A stretch of 44,596 nucleotides of DNA from a virus, in the IMG/VR virus record IMGVR_UViG_3300028920_000120, positions 1 to 44,596 of that record; one strand, written 5' to 3'. The position numbers were made by a program, and so were the translations under genes. This document shows, in pieces, positions 28,305 through 34,108 of the stretch; within the stretch, counting starts at the first letter, position 1; each line of letters begins with the position of its first letter. Below the pieces are notes generated by a model. The model was given only the letters and a program-made list of their open reading frames with translations, was not told where the DNA came from and did no database searches.

Positions 28305-28762
28305 GTCGATTCTTTCCAGTTAGGGTCAGGGTCTCTTATGTAAATATCCCATTGAGAAGCTGTGAAATTTCTTATCGAATCGAATAGCTCGCAAGAGTTC
28401 TTTCTTGACCAATCCTCATGGGACATTGTTATCAATTCTCCGGTATCGTTATAAACAGGGTACAGGACATAAAAAAACTGATGTAACATATCTCTCGTTA
28501 TCGGCACACCCGTAGGTTTCGGCAGATTATAGATTATGCTTGAATCCCATCCTCTCGAATCCATTTCTTCGACTATCTGCTGCAAAGCAAATCCGAAATG
28601 AGTCTTAACCTGTTCCCAAGTCTTTTCTTTTCTCTGGACTTTGAATATTTCGGTAATTCTCGTATCGTCTTTCAAACTCTTTAGATAGCTCTCTCTTTGC
28701 TGTAATTGCGTAAGCGACAGCTCGAAGTTCCCATCCCTGATTATGCCGTGATATTCTTTCAT
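28301..28762 (-). CDS. Phage recombination/replication-type protein of uncertain family (153 aa)
   Basis: The 153 residues contain KTWEQVKTHFGFALQQIVEE, GVPITRDMLHQFFYVLYPVY and ELFDSIRNFTASQWDIYI. The layout resembles uncharacterised phage proteins encoded beside single-strand-binding and recombination genes. Similarity to NinB was considered but not established. It follows the OB-fold gene directly. Confidence 0.5.
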   Translation of the reverse strand: MKEYHGIIRDGNFELSLTQLQQRESYLKSLKDDTRITEIFKVQRKEKTWEQVKTHFGFALQQIVEEMDSRGWDSSIIYNLPKPTGVPITRDMLHQFFYVLYPVYNDTGELITMSHEDWSRKNSCELFDSIRNFTASQWDIYIRDPDPNWKEST

Positions 28763-29359
28763 TTATGCCTCTGGGGGTATATCGTACTGCTGCTCGAAGG
28801 TCTCTGGTTTCGGAGCGGCAAACATAGGGAGTTGACCATTCTCCAGCCAAGGTAATAACAGACTCGCAACGTCAATTATCTTCGTTGCAACTTCCGGGGC
28901 TTCATCCACTCCCGTTCCTCCCAAGGCTGTAGCAGCGATTCTGGCGGCCTCTATCCGTATTTCGGGGGATTTTACAGGTTGCGGGGAGTTTATAGCCTGT
29001 GGGGGCTGCTGTGGCGCAGGGGCAGGTGTCTGTGGTACGTTCTGGCTAACATTACCGCTCTTTAGAAAAGCCTGATAAGTCTCTACTATTCGACCGTCCG
29101 GTAATCGGTAATCTTCACAGGATACGCTCATAACAAATCTCTGGCCTATCATATTCACCGCTGGCTGTGTATCACCGAAGAATGTAACTGTATGAGTTTC
29201 GTTGTTCTGGTCGGTCACTTCACACTTTGTTAAAGGCTTTCCGGTCGATGTCATCTTCGATTCTTTAATCTTGGTAATGACGCCGTACATATCCAGCTTT
29301 ATGCCATAACCATTACCGTCTTTCTGATTCTTGTTCTGTTTTATTGTTTGTAAGTTCAT
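28763..29359 (-). CDS. OB-fold single-strand DNA-binding-like protein
   Basis: The 198 residues include YGVITKIKESKMTSTGKPLT, KCEVTDQNNETHTVTFFGDT and GQRFVMSVSCEDYRLPDGRI, a five-strand OB fold. A Pro/Gln linker (TPAPAPQQPPQ) and an acidic tail rich in Pro/Glu follow, which often recruits partners. It probably coats single-stranded DNA in phage replication or repair. The neighbours, a Cas4-like nuclease and a possible recombination protein, agree. Confidence 0.6.
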   Translation of the reverse strand: MNLQTIKQNKNQKDGNGYGIKLDMYGVITKIKESKMTSTGKPLTKCEVTDQNNETHTVTFFGDTQPAVNMIGQRFVMSVSCEDYRLPDGRIVETYQAFLKSGNVSQNVPQTPAPAPQQPPQAINSPQPVKSPEIRIEAARIAATALGGTGVDEAPEVATKIIDVASLLLPWLENGQLPMFAAPKPETFEQQYDIPPEA

Positions 29360-29579
29360 TTTGCTCCTTTAGCTTATTCCTGAAATATTCGACTTTGTTC
29401 ATTGCTTCACTGCATACTAAATCCCAGAAAGTTATCGCTTCGTAATAATTGCCGATTTCTTCCTGAATTATCGCTATCTTCCTCTTGGCAGATTCGTACT
29501 CGAACTCCACCATCCCCAGATAACATCGGGGACATAACTTATCTTCACTACATTCTTCGCATCCGTTGTTTTTGTACAT
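29313..29579 (-). CDS. Zinc plus coiled-coil small protein (88 aa)
   Basis: The 88 residues start with GCEECSEDKLCPRCYLG, two CxxC pairs. A long charged helix follows (YESAKRKIAIIQEEIGNYYE and NKVEYFRNKLKEQNELTNNK). It is directly coupled to the Cas4-like nuclease gene at its start. Possibly a nuclease cofactor. The function is unknown. Confidence 0.5.
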   Translation of the reverse strand: MYKNNGCEECSEDKLCPRCYLGMVEFEYESAKRKIAIIQEEIGNYYEAITFWDLVCSEAMNKVEYFRNKLKEQNELTNNKTEQESERR

Positions 29580-30268
29580 TATTCACCTGTTGACATTGGA
29601 TGGTTTCTTCCTGCTTTTATTTCAGTTTCTATACATTTGTCAAGATAATCACAATAGGTACAGTCCCAATATTCACCCTTTTTGTTCGGATTGCAACGTG
29701 GGCAGGCGGGCGGGAGTTTCTGGCTCGCCCATATTATCCGAAGACTGGAAAGTTCTTCGTCAAGCTGTTCCGCCCAATACCCCTCAAAAGGCTCGACATA
29801 TTCCTGAATACACAGGTCGTCTTTCGATATAAAGCACAATCGCCCGAATTTCTTATCCAACTGCCATACGTAGAACATCACCTGCAACCAGTTGTGATAC
29901 TTGTCCTTTTTAATATCTTTGGATTTTGTCATCCACCAGAAACTTTTGGAATGTACACTTTTAACATCACAGACCTCGTTCTCCGAAACGATGTCGGCGT
30001 AGCCCAGAACATCAGGCGTTTCGACCTCAACCTGTAACTTATATCCTTTTTCCGGCAAAAGTCCGACAACGAAATCCTCAAATAATTGACCGGCCTTGAA
30101 TACTCGCAATGTCCGTTCGTCGGGAGGATTAGACTTTGGTTCTTTCTTGCGCCGCCAGTACTGAGCGCGGTAACATCTACCAAAAGACGATGGTACGTAC
30201 TTACCGGAGCCTTCGTGTTCGTCCCTTACAAGGGATTCATTGATTAGTTGTTGGAATGTCTTTACCAT
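29579..30268 (-). CDS. Cas4-like Fe-S PD-(D/E)XK exonuclease
   Basis: The 229 residues contain the RecB/Cas4 core: GYADIV (catalytic Asp) followed by EVCDVKSVHSKSF (ExK-like DVK) and WLQVMFYVWQ (the QhxxY-type helix). PACPRCNPNKKGEYWDCTYC, then C in YLDKC, are the cysteines of an iron-sulphur cluster. Phage enzymes of this kind act in recombination or against host DNA. There is no CRISPR array or cas1 in the window. Confidence 0.7.
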   Translation of the reverse strand: MVKTFQQLINESLVRDEHEGSGKYVPSSFGRCYRAQYWRRKKEPKSNPPDERTLRVFKAGQLFEDFVVGLLPEKGYKLQVEVETPDVLGYADIVSENEVCDVKSVHSKSFWWMTKSKDIKKDKYHNWLQVMFYVWQLDKKFGRLCFISKDDLCIQEYVEPFEGYWAEQLDEELSSLRIIWASQKLPPACPRCNPNKKGEYWDCTYCDYLDKCIETEIKAGRNHPMSTGE

Positions 30269-30449
30269 TGTATTTTCTTTCTATTTCTTCGGCTTTTTCA
30301 AGAACTTCCTGCTCCGTATCACCGGTTATCATATTGGTATCTATTCTCGTACCATCTTGGGTGAGGCAGGCATATTGCATATACCATCGCCACTTTTCAA
30401 GACAATCCGACCAACTTCTTACTGGTTTCGAGTAAATTATATCTTTCAT
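30237..30449 (-). CDS. Hypothetical small protein (70 aa)
   Basis: The ATG at 30449 has AAAGGTG at the correct distance and is preferred to a GTG at 30458. The 70 residues start MKDIIYSKPVRSWSDCLEKW and have NMITGDTEQEVLEKAEEIER. No family is recognised. It overlaps the Cas4-like gene. Confidence 0.45.
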   Translation of the reverse strand: MKDIIYSKPVRSWSDCLEKWRWYMQYACLTQDGTRIDTNMITGDTEQEVLEKAEEIERKYNGKDIPTTNQ

Positions 30450-30450
30450 A

Positions 30451-30642
30451 TCATTCACCTTTGAATAACCTCATATCTTCTTTATAATCGTCTTGGTCGT
30501 TATTAAATCGGTAGCCTTCGTATTCCTCGATTGTCACAAAGTTGCAGTTCCCACCCATTGAGCATTGCCGCAGGCGCGGGTAGCCCCGGTAATCATATTC
30601 ATCTGCCCCCAAGCCACATTCAGTACAGACATAATCGTTCAT
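30451..30642 (-). CDS. Small cysteine-containing protein (63 aa)
   Basis: MNDYVCTECGLGADEYDYRG begins with a CxxC and continues with RLRQCSMGGNCNFV, so four cysteines may bind zinc. It is acidic at the end. ATGA overlap with the upstream gene. The function is unknown. Confidence 0.5.
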   Translation of the reverse strand: MNDYVCTECGLGADEYDYRGYPRLRQCSMGGNCNFVTIEEYEGYRFNNDQDDYKEDMRLFKGE

Positions 30643-30854
30643 TTTATTCTCCCTACTTGTGTTATGGGATTTTTCTTCTTTCCGATAACAATAGATGCCT
30701 CAAGTGTTTTATTATTATAAGCATCAACATAAATCCCTCGCAATTCTTTTGTTTTGTTGATACCCAACCTAACTAATTGGATTGTTTCTTCTTTATTTTC
30801 AGGTTCTAAATTAATATTAAAACAACCATTGTATTCGGCGAATTGAACTTTCAT
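30639..30854 (-). CDS. Hypothetical small protein after the structured RNA (71 aa)
   Basis: AGGAGAATGAA precedes the ATG at 30854. The 71 residues start MKVQFAEYNGCFNINLEPEN, then SIVIGKKKNPITQVGRIK. No family is recognised. It is the first ordinary gene downstream of the large structured tract. Confidence 0.5.
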   Translation of the reverse strand: MKVQFAEYNGCFNINLEPENKEETIQLVRLGINKTKELRGIYVDAYNNKTLEASIVIGKKKNPITQVGRIK

Positions 30855-30931
30855 TTCATTCTCCTATAAAAGTGGCGGCAGTCCGTTGAAAAAAAGGTAA
30901 ATTCCCAGAAGTTTTCTAAATCAAAATTCAT
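30851..30931 (-). CDS. Short leader ORF 2 (26 aa)
   Basis: Starts MNFDLENFWEFTFFSTDCRH and ends in ATGA at the next gene start. The ribosome site GAAAGAGACTACA is moderate. It lies inside a region closed by an inverted repeat. Confidence 0.35.
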   Translation of the reverse strand: MNFDLENFWEFTFFSTDCRHFYRRMK

Positions 30932-30999
30932 TGTAGTCTCTTTCGCATACAAGAAATAAATCTTTTCGGCCCTGTTCCATAGCCAACGCTCCGCCACTT
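30870..30999. repeat. Inverted repeat closing a domain over two short ORFs
   Basis: AAGTGGCGG (30870-30878) and CCGCCACTT (30991-30999) are perfect complements 112 bases apart. The enclosed stretch carries two overlapping short frames. Confidence 0.6.
30921..30980 (-). CDS. Short leader ORF 1 (19 aa)
   Basis: MEQGRKDLFLVCERDYNEF follows GGCGGAG at a suitable distance and ends by overlapping the 26-residue frame (ATGAATTTTGA). It contains no known motif. Confidence 0.3.
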   Translation of the reverse strand: MEQGRKDLFLVCERDYNEF

Positions 31000-31013
31000 A
31001 TTCACTTGTCAAA
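30999..31013. repeat. Direct repeat, copy 1 (15 bases)
   Basis: TATTCACTTGTCAAA, identical to 31118-31132. Both copies are linkers between helical domains of the structured tract. Confidence 0.8.
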
Positions 31014-31014
31014 T

Positions 31015-31120
31015 ATATGCGGGGCAGGGTTGTAATCCCTGAAACCTTAACGGATTTAGTGTAGCCTATAGCTACGACCGCAAGGGTGCGGTAACGACTC
31101 CGCTCGTCAACCCCGCATAT
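31015..31120. ncRNA. Domain A of the structured RNA (multi-helix junction)
   Basis: ATATGCGGGG (31015-31024) pairs with CCCCGCATAT (31111-31120). Inside are hairpins CAGGG/CCCTG with a 7-base loop (31025-31041), GTAGC/GCTAC (31061-31075), ACCGCA/TGCGGT (31077-31092) and ACGA/TCGT (31094-31107): a five-helix junction. Confidence 0.6.
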
Positions 31121-31132
31121 TCACTTGTCAAA
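31118..31132. repeat. Direct repeat, copy 2 (15 bases)
   Basis: TATTCACTTGTCAAA, identical to 30999-31013, linking domain A to domain B. Confidence 0.8.
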
Positions 31133-31171
31133 CAGAATGGGGCTACAGGGTTATCCGTAACCCCGATTCTG
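31133..31171. ncRNA. Domain B of the structured RNA (hairpin)
   Basis: CAGAAT (31133-31138) pairs with ATTCTG (31166-31171). Inside, GGGTTA-TCCG-TAACCC is a 6-bp hairpin with a UNCG-type loop. GGGG/CCCC pairing is a competing alternative. Confidence 0.55.
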
Positions 31172-31179
31172 CGGAGGAA

Positions 31180-31249
31180 GAGTGATGATTTGCTGTGCCC
31201 GGTTCAATCATTCTAATATGTGCTACCGGCAAGCGAATCCTTCGCACTC
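31180..31249. ncRNA. Domain C of the structured RNA (pseudoknot)
   Basis: Closed by GAGTG/CACTC (31180-31184, 31245-31249). ATGATT (31185-31190) pairs with AATCAT (31206-31211), and CCGGT (31199-31203) in its loop pairs with ACCGG (31225-31229). A GCGAA/TTCGC hairpin (31233-31245) competes for the last base of the closing helix. Confidence 0.5.
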
Positions 31250-31262
31250 CTTTAGTTTTCAA

Positions 31263-31384
31263 AAGGCCGAGCCTGTGCAGGATTTCAACCTGATTTGATA
31301 GCCTGCTCTACTGGTCGCGCTATCAGGAAACCCAGTAGTTTGCAACGTTCCCGCGTGTTCGCACCACGCCGACAGGCTCGCCTT
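31263..31384. ncRNA. Domain D of the structured RNA (pseudoknot)
   Basis: AAGGC plus GAGCCTG (31263-31275, one bulged base) pairs with CAGGCTC plus GCCTT (31373-31384). TGATAGC (31296-31302) pairs with GCTATCA (31319-31325), and CTACTGG (31308-31314) pairs with CCAGTAG (31332-31338): a tight H-type pseudoknot with 4-6-base loops. Hairpins CAGG/CCTG (31278-31292) and GCGTG/CACGC (31353-31369) flank it. Confidence 0.6.
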
Positions 31385-31387
31385 AAA

Positions 31388-31470
31388 ATGCCAGCAGGCA
31401 GGATAAGCACGTATGCTGTTATCTAAAATGCTTATCCCTCGACCACAGCATAATAAGCCGCTGCTGGCAT
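31388..31470. ncRNA. Domain E of the structured RNA (pseudoknot)
   Basis: ATGCCAGCAG (31388-31397) pairs with CTGCTGGCAT (31461-31470). GGATAAGCA (31401-31409) pairs with TGCTTATCC (31429-31437), and TATGCTGT (31412-31419) with ACAGCATA (31445-31452). All three helices are perfect. Confidence 0.65.
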
Positions 31471-31477
31471 ATTTTAT

Positions 31478-31576
31478 AAAGCTCCGGGCAGTTCGGGGGA
31501 TTCCCTTCGAGTAGCCCTGCGGTAACTGCAAACCTTCTCCGATTTGTAACGGTGGCTACAACGCCGCCGGAGCTTT
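31478..31576. ncRNA. Domain F of the structured RNA (pseudoknot)
   Basis: AAAGCTCCGG (31478-31487) pairs with CCGGAGCTTT (31567-31576). GCAGTT (31488-31493) pairs with AACTGC (31524-31529), and GTAGCC (31511-31516) with GGCTAC (31554-31559). Confidence 0.6.
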
Positions 31577-31582
31577 TGTTTC

Positions 31583-31654
31583 AATGAAGGCGGGATTGGA
31601 GAAAACTATGCGTCTGCTATTGGAGGTTAGGGCTGTTGATGTCCCGCCTTCGTT
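31583..31654. ncRNA. Domain G of the structured RNA
   Basis: AATGAAGGCGGGA (31583-31595) pairs with TCCCGCCTTCGTT (31642-31654), 13 bp with one T-G on the plus strand. The 46-base interior repeats TTGGAG, with no clear inner helix. Confidence 0.55.
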
Positions 31655-31668
31655 GGAGGCTGTATTAA

Positions 31669-31714
31669 GTTTTCAAGAGAGCTACTTCTTAGCCAGTTCT
31701 TTGGCCTTGAAAAC
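31669..31714. ncRNA. Domain H of the structured RNA, overlapping a 12-codon ORF
   Basis: GTTTTCAAG (31669-31677) pairs with CTTGAAAAC (31706-31714). On the minus strand one arm is the start of a 12-codon reading frame and the other lies just after its stop, the arrangement of a translation-dependent switch. Confidence 0.5.
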
Positions 31715-31720
31715 GACCAT
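31682..31720 (-). CDS. Leader peptide candidate (12 aa)
   Basis: AGGTGAGATT precedes the ATG at 31720, the same site used by the two ordinary genes upstream. The frame reads MVVFKAKELAKK and stops before the structured tract. Ribosome movement over it would disrupt domain H. Confidence 0.45.
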   Translation of the reverse strand: MVVFKAKELAKK

Positions 31721-31735
31721 AATCTCACCTAAAAA

Positions 31736-31957
31736 TCAGGGGTTAGAACTATCATTCAACTCTTTTAGCTTTGTAGGTTTATCACTCCATAATTTGATAA
31801 TAGCCACTAACCATATAATCGCCAGAAATGTCACCAAAATTCCAAGTCCAAAACCGTTTAATGTTAATTTATCAGCTAACAAATATAATGATATTGTCAA
31901 ACTTAATGGCAATCGCGTAGGCAAATCTAATCTATCTACAACTTTTTTCTCTTTCAT
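31736..31957 (-). CDS. Small membrane protein (73 aa)
   Basis: The 73 residues start MKEKKVVDRLDLPTRLPLSL and contain hydrophobic helices (TISLYLLADKL and FGLGILVTFLAIIWLVAIIK). AGGTGAGATT precedes the ATG. No family is recognised. It may affect the host membrane. Confidence 0.5.
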   Translation of the reverse strand: MKEKKVVDRLDLPTRLPLSLTISLYLLADKLTLNGFGLGILVTFLAIIWLVAIIKLWSDKPTKLKELNDSSNP

Positions 31958-31978
31958 AATCTCACCTTGTATCAGGAG

Positions 31979-32320
31979 TTAGCTTTCAATTAAAACCCAT
32001 TTTTTTGAACTCAATACTTTTTCTTTGTTGCTATTATCTCCAAAAATATACCATCCTTCTGTATTTGTAGGTGGATTTGATTCTAATCTAAGAATCAAAG
32101 GTGTGCAGTGTATTAAATTATCTATGTTATTTATTAAGGTATTCCAAGTACCTTTACCTATGATTCTCATCCCACCCAAATAACCATAAGGGTTTATGAC
32201 TATAGTTAAAGGCATATTTTCAATTTCGGTCTCTCCGCAATCTAAACCTATTTCTCCAAAAAATAGAGCTGGGCCGTAACCAATTTTTTTAACACCATTA
32301 ATAAATTCTTTTATTCGCAT
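31979..32320 (-). CDS. Hypothetical protein (113 aa)
   Basis: The 113 residues start MRIKEFINGVKKIGYGPALF, with IENMPLTIVINPYGYLGGMR and GWYIFGDNSNKEKVLSSKKW. It is a beta-rich single domain of unknown family. AAGGTGATATT precedes the ATG and the upstream 36-codon frame stops inside this ribosome site, so its translation may depend on the leader pseudoknot. Confidence 0.5.
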   Translation of the reverse strand: MRIKEFINGVKKIGYGPALFFGEIGLDCGETEIENMPLTIVINPYGYLGGMRIIGKGTWNTLINNIDNLIHCTPLILRLESNPPTNTEGWYIFGDNSNKEKVLSSKKWVLIES

Positions 32321-32324
32321 AATA

Positions 32325-32435
32325 TCACCTTAAAAAAACACGACTTGCCCCTGTGGGTGTATCCTTGCTGAGAACAACTTGAGAGAGAGCAAGCCGTGAA
32401 TTGATTAAAGTTTGTGATTTCGTTGTTCTCAGCAT
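32325..32435 (-). CDS. Short ORF overlapping a pseudoknot (36 aa)
   Basis: AAAGGAATCAATA precedes the ATG at 32435. The frame MLRTTKSQTLINSRLALSQV continues to 36 residues, stopping in the next gene's ribosome site. Its codons form both arms of a long pseudoknot. It may be a leader peptide or a real small protein. Confidence 0.4.
   Translation of the reverse strand: MLRTTKSQTLINSRLALSQVVLSKDTPTGASRVFLR
32339..32433 (-). ncRNA. H-type pseudoknot in the second early leader
   Basis: On the minus strand GCTGAGAACAAC (32433-32422) pairs with GTTGTTCTCAGC (32378-32367), 12 bp. CACGGCTTGC (32398-32389) in the loop pairs with GCAAGTCGTG (32348-32339), 10 bp with one G-U that would be A-C on the other strand. 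Seven T follow. Confidence 0.65.
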
Positions 32436-32468
32436 TATTGATTCCTTTCTATTTACTTTTCATCGACA

Positions 32469-32496
32469 ATACTACCACAAAACTTAAATTTTTCAA
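32469..32496 (-). promoter_or_regulatory. Second early promoter (weaker)
   Basis: TTGAAA (32496-32491), a 16-base spacer, and TAGTAT (32474-32469). The predicted start is near 32462, upstream of the 36-codon frame and the pseudoknot. Confidence 0.5.
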
Positions 32497-32589
32497 GATA
32501 ATTTTTTGAACTATTTTCTAATTCCTTGAGAAATAAACAGTTATACCTCACTAATAAATGTATTAGTAAAACTTATAGATATTAATTTA

Positions 32590-33087
32590 TTAAAATTCTT
32601 TATAATCCAGACATATCTTTTTAGAATTTTCCAATGGTATGCAAAAACCAATGCTTGTATCAGTTTTTACCCTATACAAAAACGGCGGGTCAAGATTATC
32701 CAACCAAACAAGATACTTTTTTGAAAATATGAACCATATCGTATAATCTCCGATAAGATATAATTTTGTATTGTCTTGACGATATATTCCACTTCTGACA
32801 TAAACAGAGTTTTCCTTGAATTTTTTTTCGTCTGTTTCTATGTATATCCGTCCCGAAAAGCAGTAAGTATATATCTTGTCATCAAATTTTATTTCTATTC
32901 CTTCTTGTGTTTCCCCAGTAAATTGGTCTTTTTCTGTTACAAAAAAATTCAATTCCCTTTTGCGCAGCCCACCATTATATACTTGTGGATATTTGAACTT
33001 TACCCATTCTTCGTATTCTTTACCTTTTTGCCATCCTTCATTATTATCACCGTACTGCGGGGTCGTTTCCATAAATAATCCATCCAT
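32590..33087 (-). CDS. Putative nuclease paired with the MT-A70 methyltransferase (165 aa)
   Basis: The ATG at 33087 has GGAAGGG eight bases upstream. An earlier TTG is not needed. Residues include EGWQKGKEYEEWVKFKYPQV, then GIEIKFDDKIYTY, an ExK signature with a following strand as in PD-(D/E)XK folds, and GDYTIWFIFSKKYLVWL. Overlap with the methyltransferase gene by 41 bases suggests a functional pair, for instance restriction-modification. The catalytic Asp is not obvious, so this is tentative. Confidence 0.4.
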   Translation of the reverse strand: MDGLFMETTPQYGDNNEGWQKGKEYEEWVKFKYPQVYNGGLRKRELNFFVTEKDQFTGETQEGIEIKFDDKIYTYCFSGRIYIETDEKKFKENSVYVRSGIYRQDNTKLYLIGDYTIWFIFSKKYLVWLDNLDPPFLYRVKTDTSIGFCIPLENSKKICLDYKEF

Positions 33088-34018
33088 CGACTTTTTCCCT
33101 TCCAAATAATTCCAATTTCTTGCTATTTGGGTACATCTTTTCTATTAACTTTCTAAAGTACTCTGGTTTTTCACTATGCTTAGAACTACGTTCTATTGAT
33201 ACAACACTATCGTGTAATGTCTTATCTTGAGGTAAGAAAGAACCTCTTGTGCATACCAATAAAAATTCATGCCGAACAGAATTGTAATGTCCATAATTAT
33301 GCTGAATTTTATCCCATACAAAAGATGTTTTATATTCAAATCCCCAAGCCTTAATAACATCCCAACACTCTGCCAGTAAAGGACTTGTAACCCACAAAAA
33401 AAGAACAGAATTAACATATGTTAACTGAGATACAGGAAGGTTACACAACTCATTTATAGACATAGAAGGATAATGGTGTTTAACTGCTCCATAACCTTCA
33501 ATAAGGTCATCTCCGTATTTCCAAGGCGGGTCGGCATAAATAACATTAAACTTGCCCTTAGGTAATTCAGGTGTTTCAGGCTTAGGTTTTGCTTTTTGTA
33601 TCGCTTTTAATACTTGTTGTCGGACTGGCACTTCTCCTTTCTCTCTGGCTTTGGAAATAACCTGAGCAATAACCTTCTCGTTGCGGTGTAGCTCCTGTGC
33701 GTAGTGGCTCTGCTTCTTGTCGATACCTTCGGGCAAAGTTTCTTGACCGTGGACTTTTCCGTCCGGGGTTCTTCTGCGGGAACTCCGGTCTTGCTTTTCC
33801 AGCATTTCTCCCAGGCGTGCCTCGGCATACAAAAGATATTCGGCAGTATCTTGTGTGTTTTCAAGTGCAGCTTGATAACCTGCCATACTTTCATTAATAC
33901 GCTTAGCTGCTTTTAATGCTGATATACGGGAATGTAGTTTTTCTTTATTAAATAATAACCACTTATTCAATTCTTCTGGCTTGGCAGGTAGATTTGAAGG
34001 TCTTTTAACTATACTCAT
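33047..34018 (-). CDS. MT-A70 family DNA N6-adenine methyltransferase
   Basis: The ATG at 34018 is chosen for AAAGGG seven bases upstream. The N-terminal half (about 150 residues) is helical (AEYLLYAEARLGEMLEKQDR, SHYAQELHRNEKVIAQV) like ParB-related linkers fused to this family. The catalytic half has VIYADPPWKYG (DPPW about 163-166), LFLWVTSPLLAECWDVIKAW and KPEYFRKLIEKMYPNSKKLE with LFGR. It would methylate adenine in phage DNA. First gene after the early promoter. Confidence 0.8.
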   Translation of the reverse strand: MSIVKRPSNLPAKPEELNKWLLFNKEKLHSRISALKAAKRINESMAGYQAALENTQDTAEYLLYAEARLGEMLEKQDRSSRRRTPDGKVHGQETLPEGIDKKQSHYAQELHRNEKVIAQVISKAREKGEVPVRQQVLKAIQKAKPKPETPELPKGKFNVIYADPPWKYGDDLIEGYGAVKHHYPSMSINELCNLPVSQLTYVNSVLFLWVTSPLLAECWDVIKAWGFEYKTSFVWDKIQHNYGHYNSVRHEFLLVCTRGSFLPQDKTLHDSVVSIERSSKHSEKPEYFRKLIEKMYPNSKKLELFGREKVDGWIIYGNDPAVR

Positions 34019-34038
34019 ATCCAATCCCTTTCAATAAG

Positions 34039-34101
34039 GCCCCAAAGAAGCGTGTTGGTATAAGAAATGGTGCTTCTCTGGGGCATAATGACTATACCAA
34101 C
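34039..34101 (-). ncRNA. 5'-terminal H-type pseudoknot of the early minus transcript
   Basis: On the minus strand GTTGGTATA (34101-34093) pairs with TATACCAAC (34062-34054). GCCCCAGAGAAGC (34084-34072) from the loop pairs with GCTTCTTTGGGGC (34051-34039), 13 bp with one G-U (A-C on the plus strand). Two bases separate the 3' arms. The predicted transcript starts at about 34102, i.e. at the first base of stem 1. Confidence 0.7.
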
Positions 34102-34108
34102 AAATATA

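Larger units (their letters stand above)
31000..31714. ncRNA. Large multi-domain structured RNA candidate
   Basis: About 715 bases without a supported gene except a 12-codon frame at one end. They resolve into eight consecutive domains: six closed by helices of 9-13 bp, one by a 10-bp helix with a bulge (31133-31171), and one by a 5-bp helix (31180-31249). Four domains hold H-type pseudoknots. Flanking genes are all minus-strand, so a minus-strand RNA inside that operon is favoured, but base-pair tests do not decide the strand. The size, domain count and phage context recall the ornate RNAs GOLLD and ROOL. I cannot confirm membership. Confidence 0.65.

Noticed and set aside
29579-30268. CRISPR-Cas locus because of the Cas4-like nuclease
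   Set aside because: No cas1, cas2, effector gene or repeat-spacer array is present. Stand-alone Cas4-like nucleases are common in phages.
30839-30871. Plus-strand promoter TTGAAC-16-TATAAA at the left edge of the structured tract
   Set aside because: The -10-like sequence is the complement of the ribosome site and leader of 30639-30854, so it is more simply explained by that. It remains a weak possibility for a plus-strand RNA.
30999-31132. TTTGACAAGTGAATA direct repeats as -35 promoter boxes
   Set aside because: On the minus strand they contain TTGACA, but no acceptable -10 sequence lies 15-19 bases downstream of either copy.
31259-31531. A 90-residue minus-strand reading frame inside the structured tract
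   Set aside because: No ribosome site, biased composition, and it runs straight through helices and pseudoknots. It looks like an accidental frame over RNA-coding DNA.
30870-31714. tRNA genes or a tmRNA
   Set aside because: Several helices are tRNA-like, but no cloverleaf with anticodon loop and CCA-compatible end could be built, and no closing acceptor spans the tract as tmRNA requires.
31584-31982. A 132-residue plus-strand reading frame
   Set aside because: It is antisense to the membrane-protein gene 31736-31957 and overlaps domain G. No supporting motif or ribosome site.
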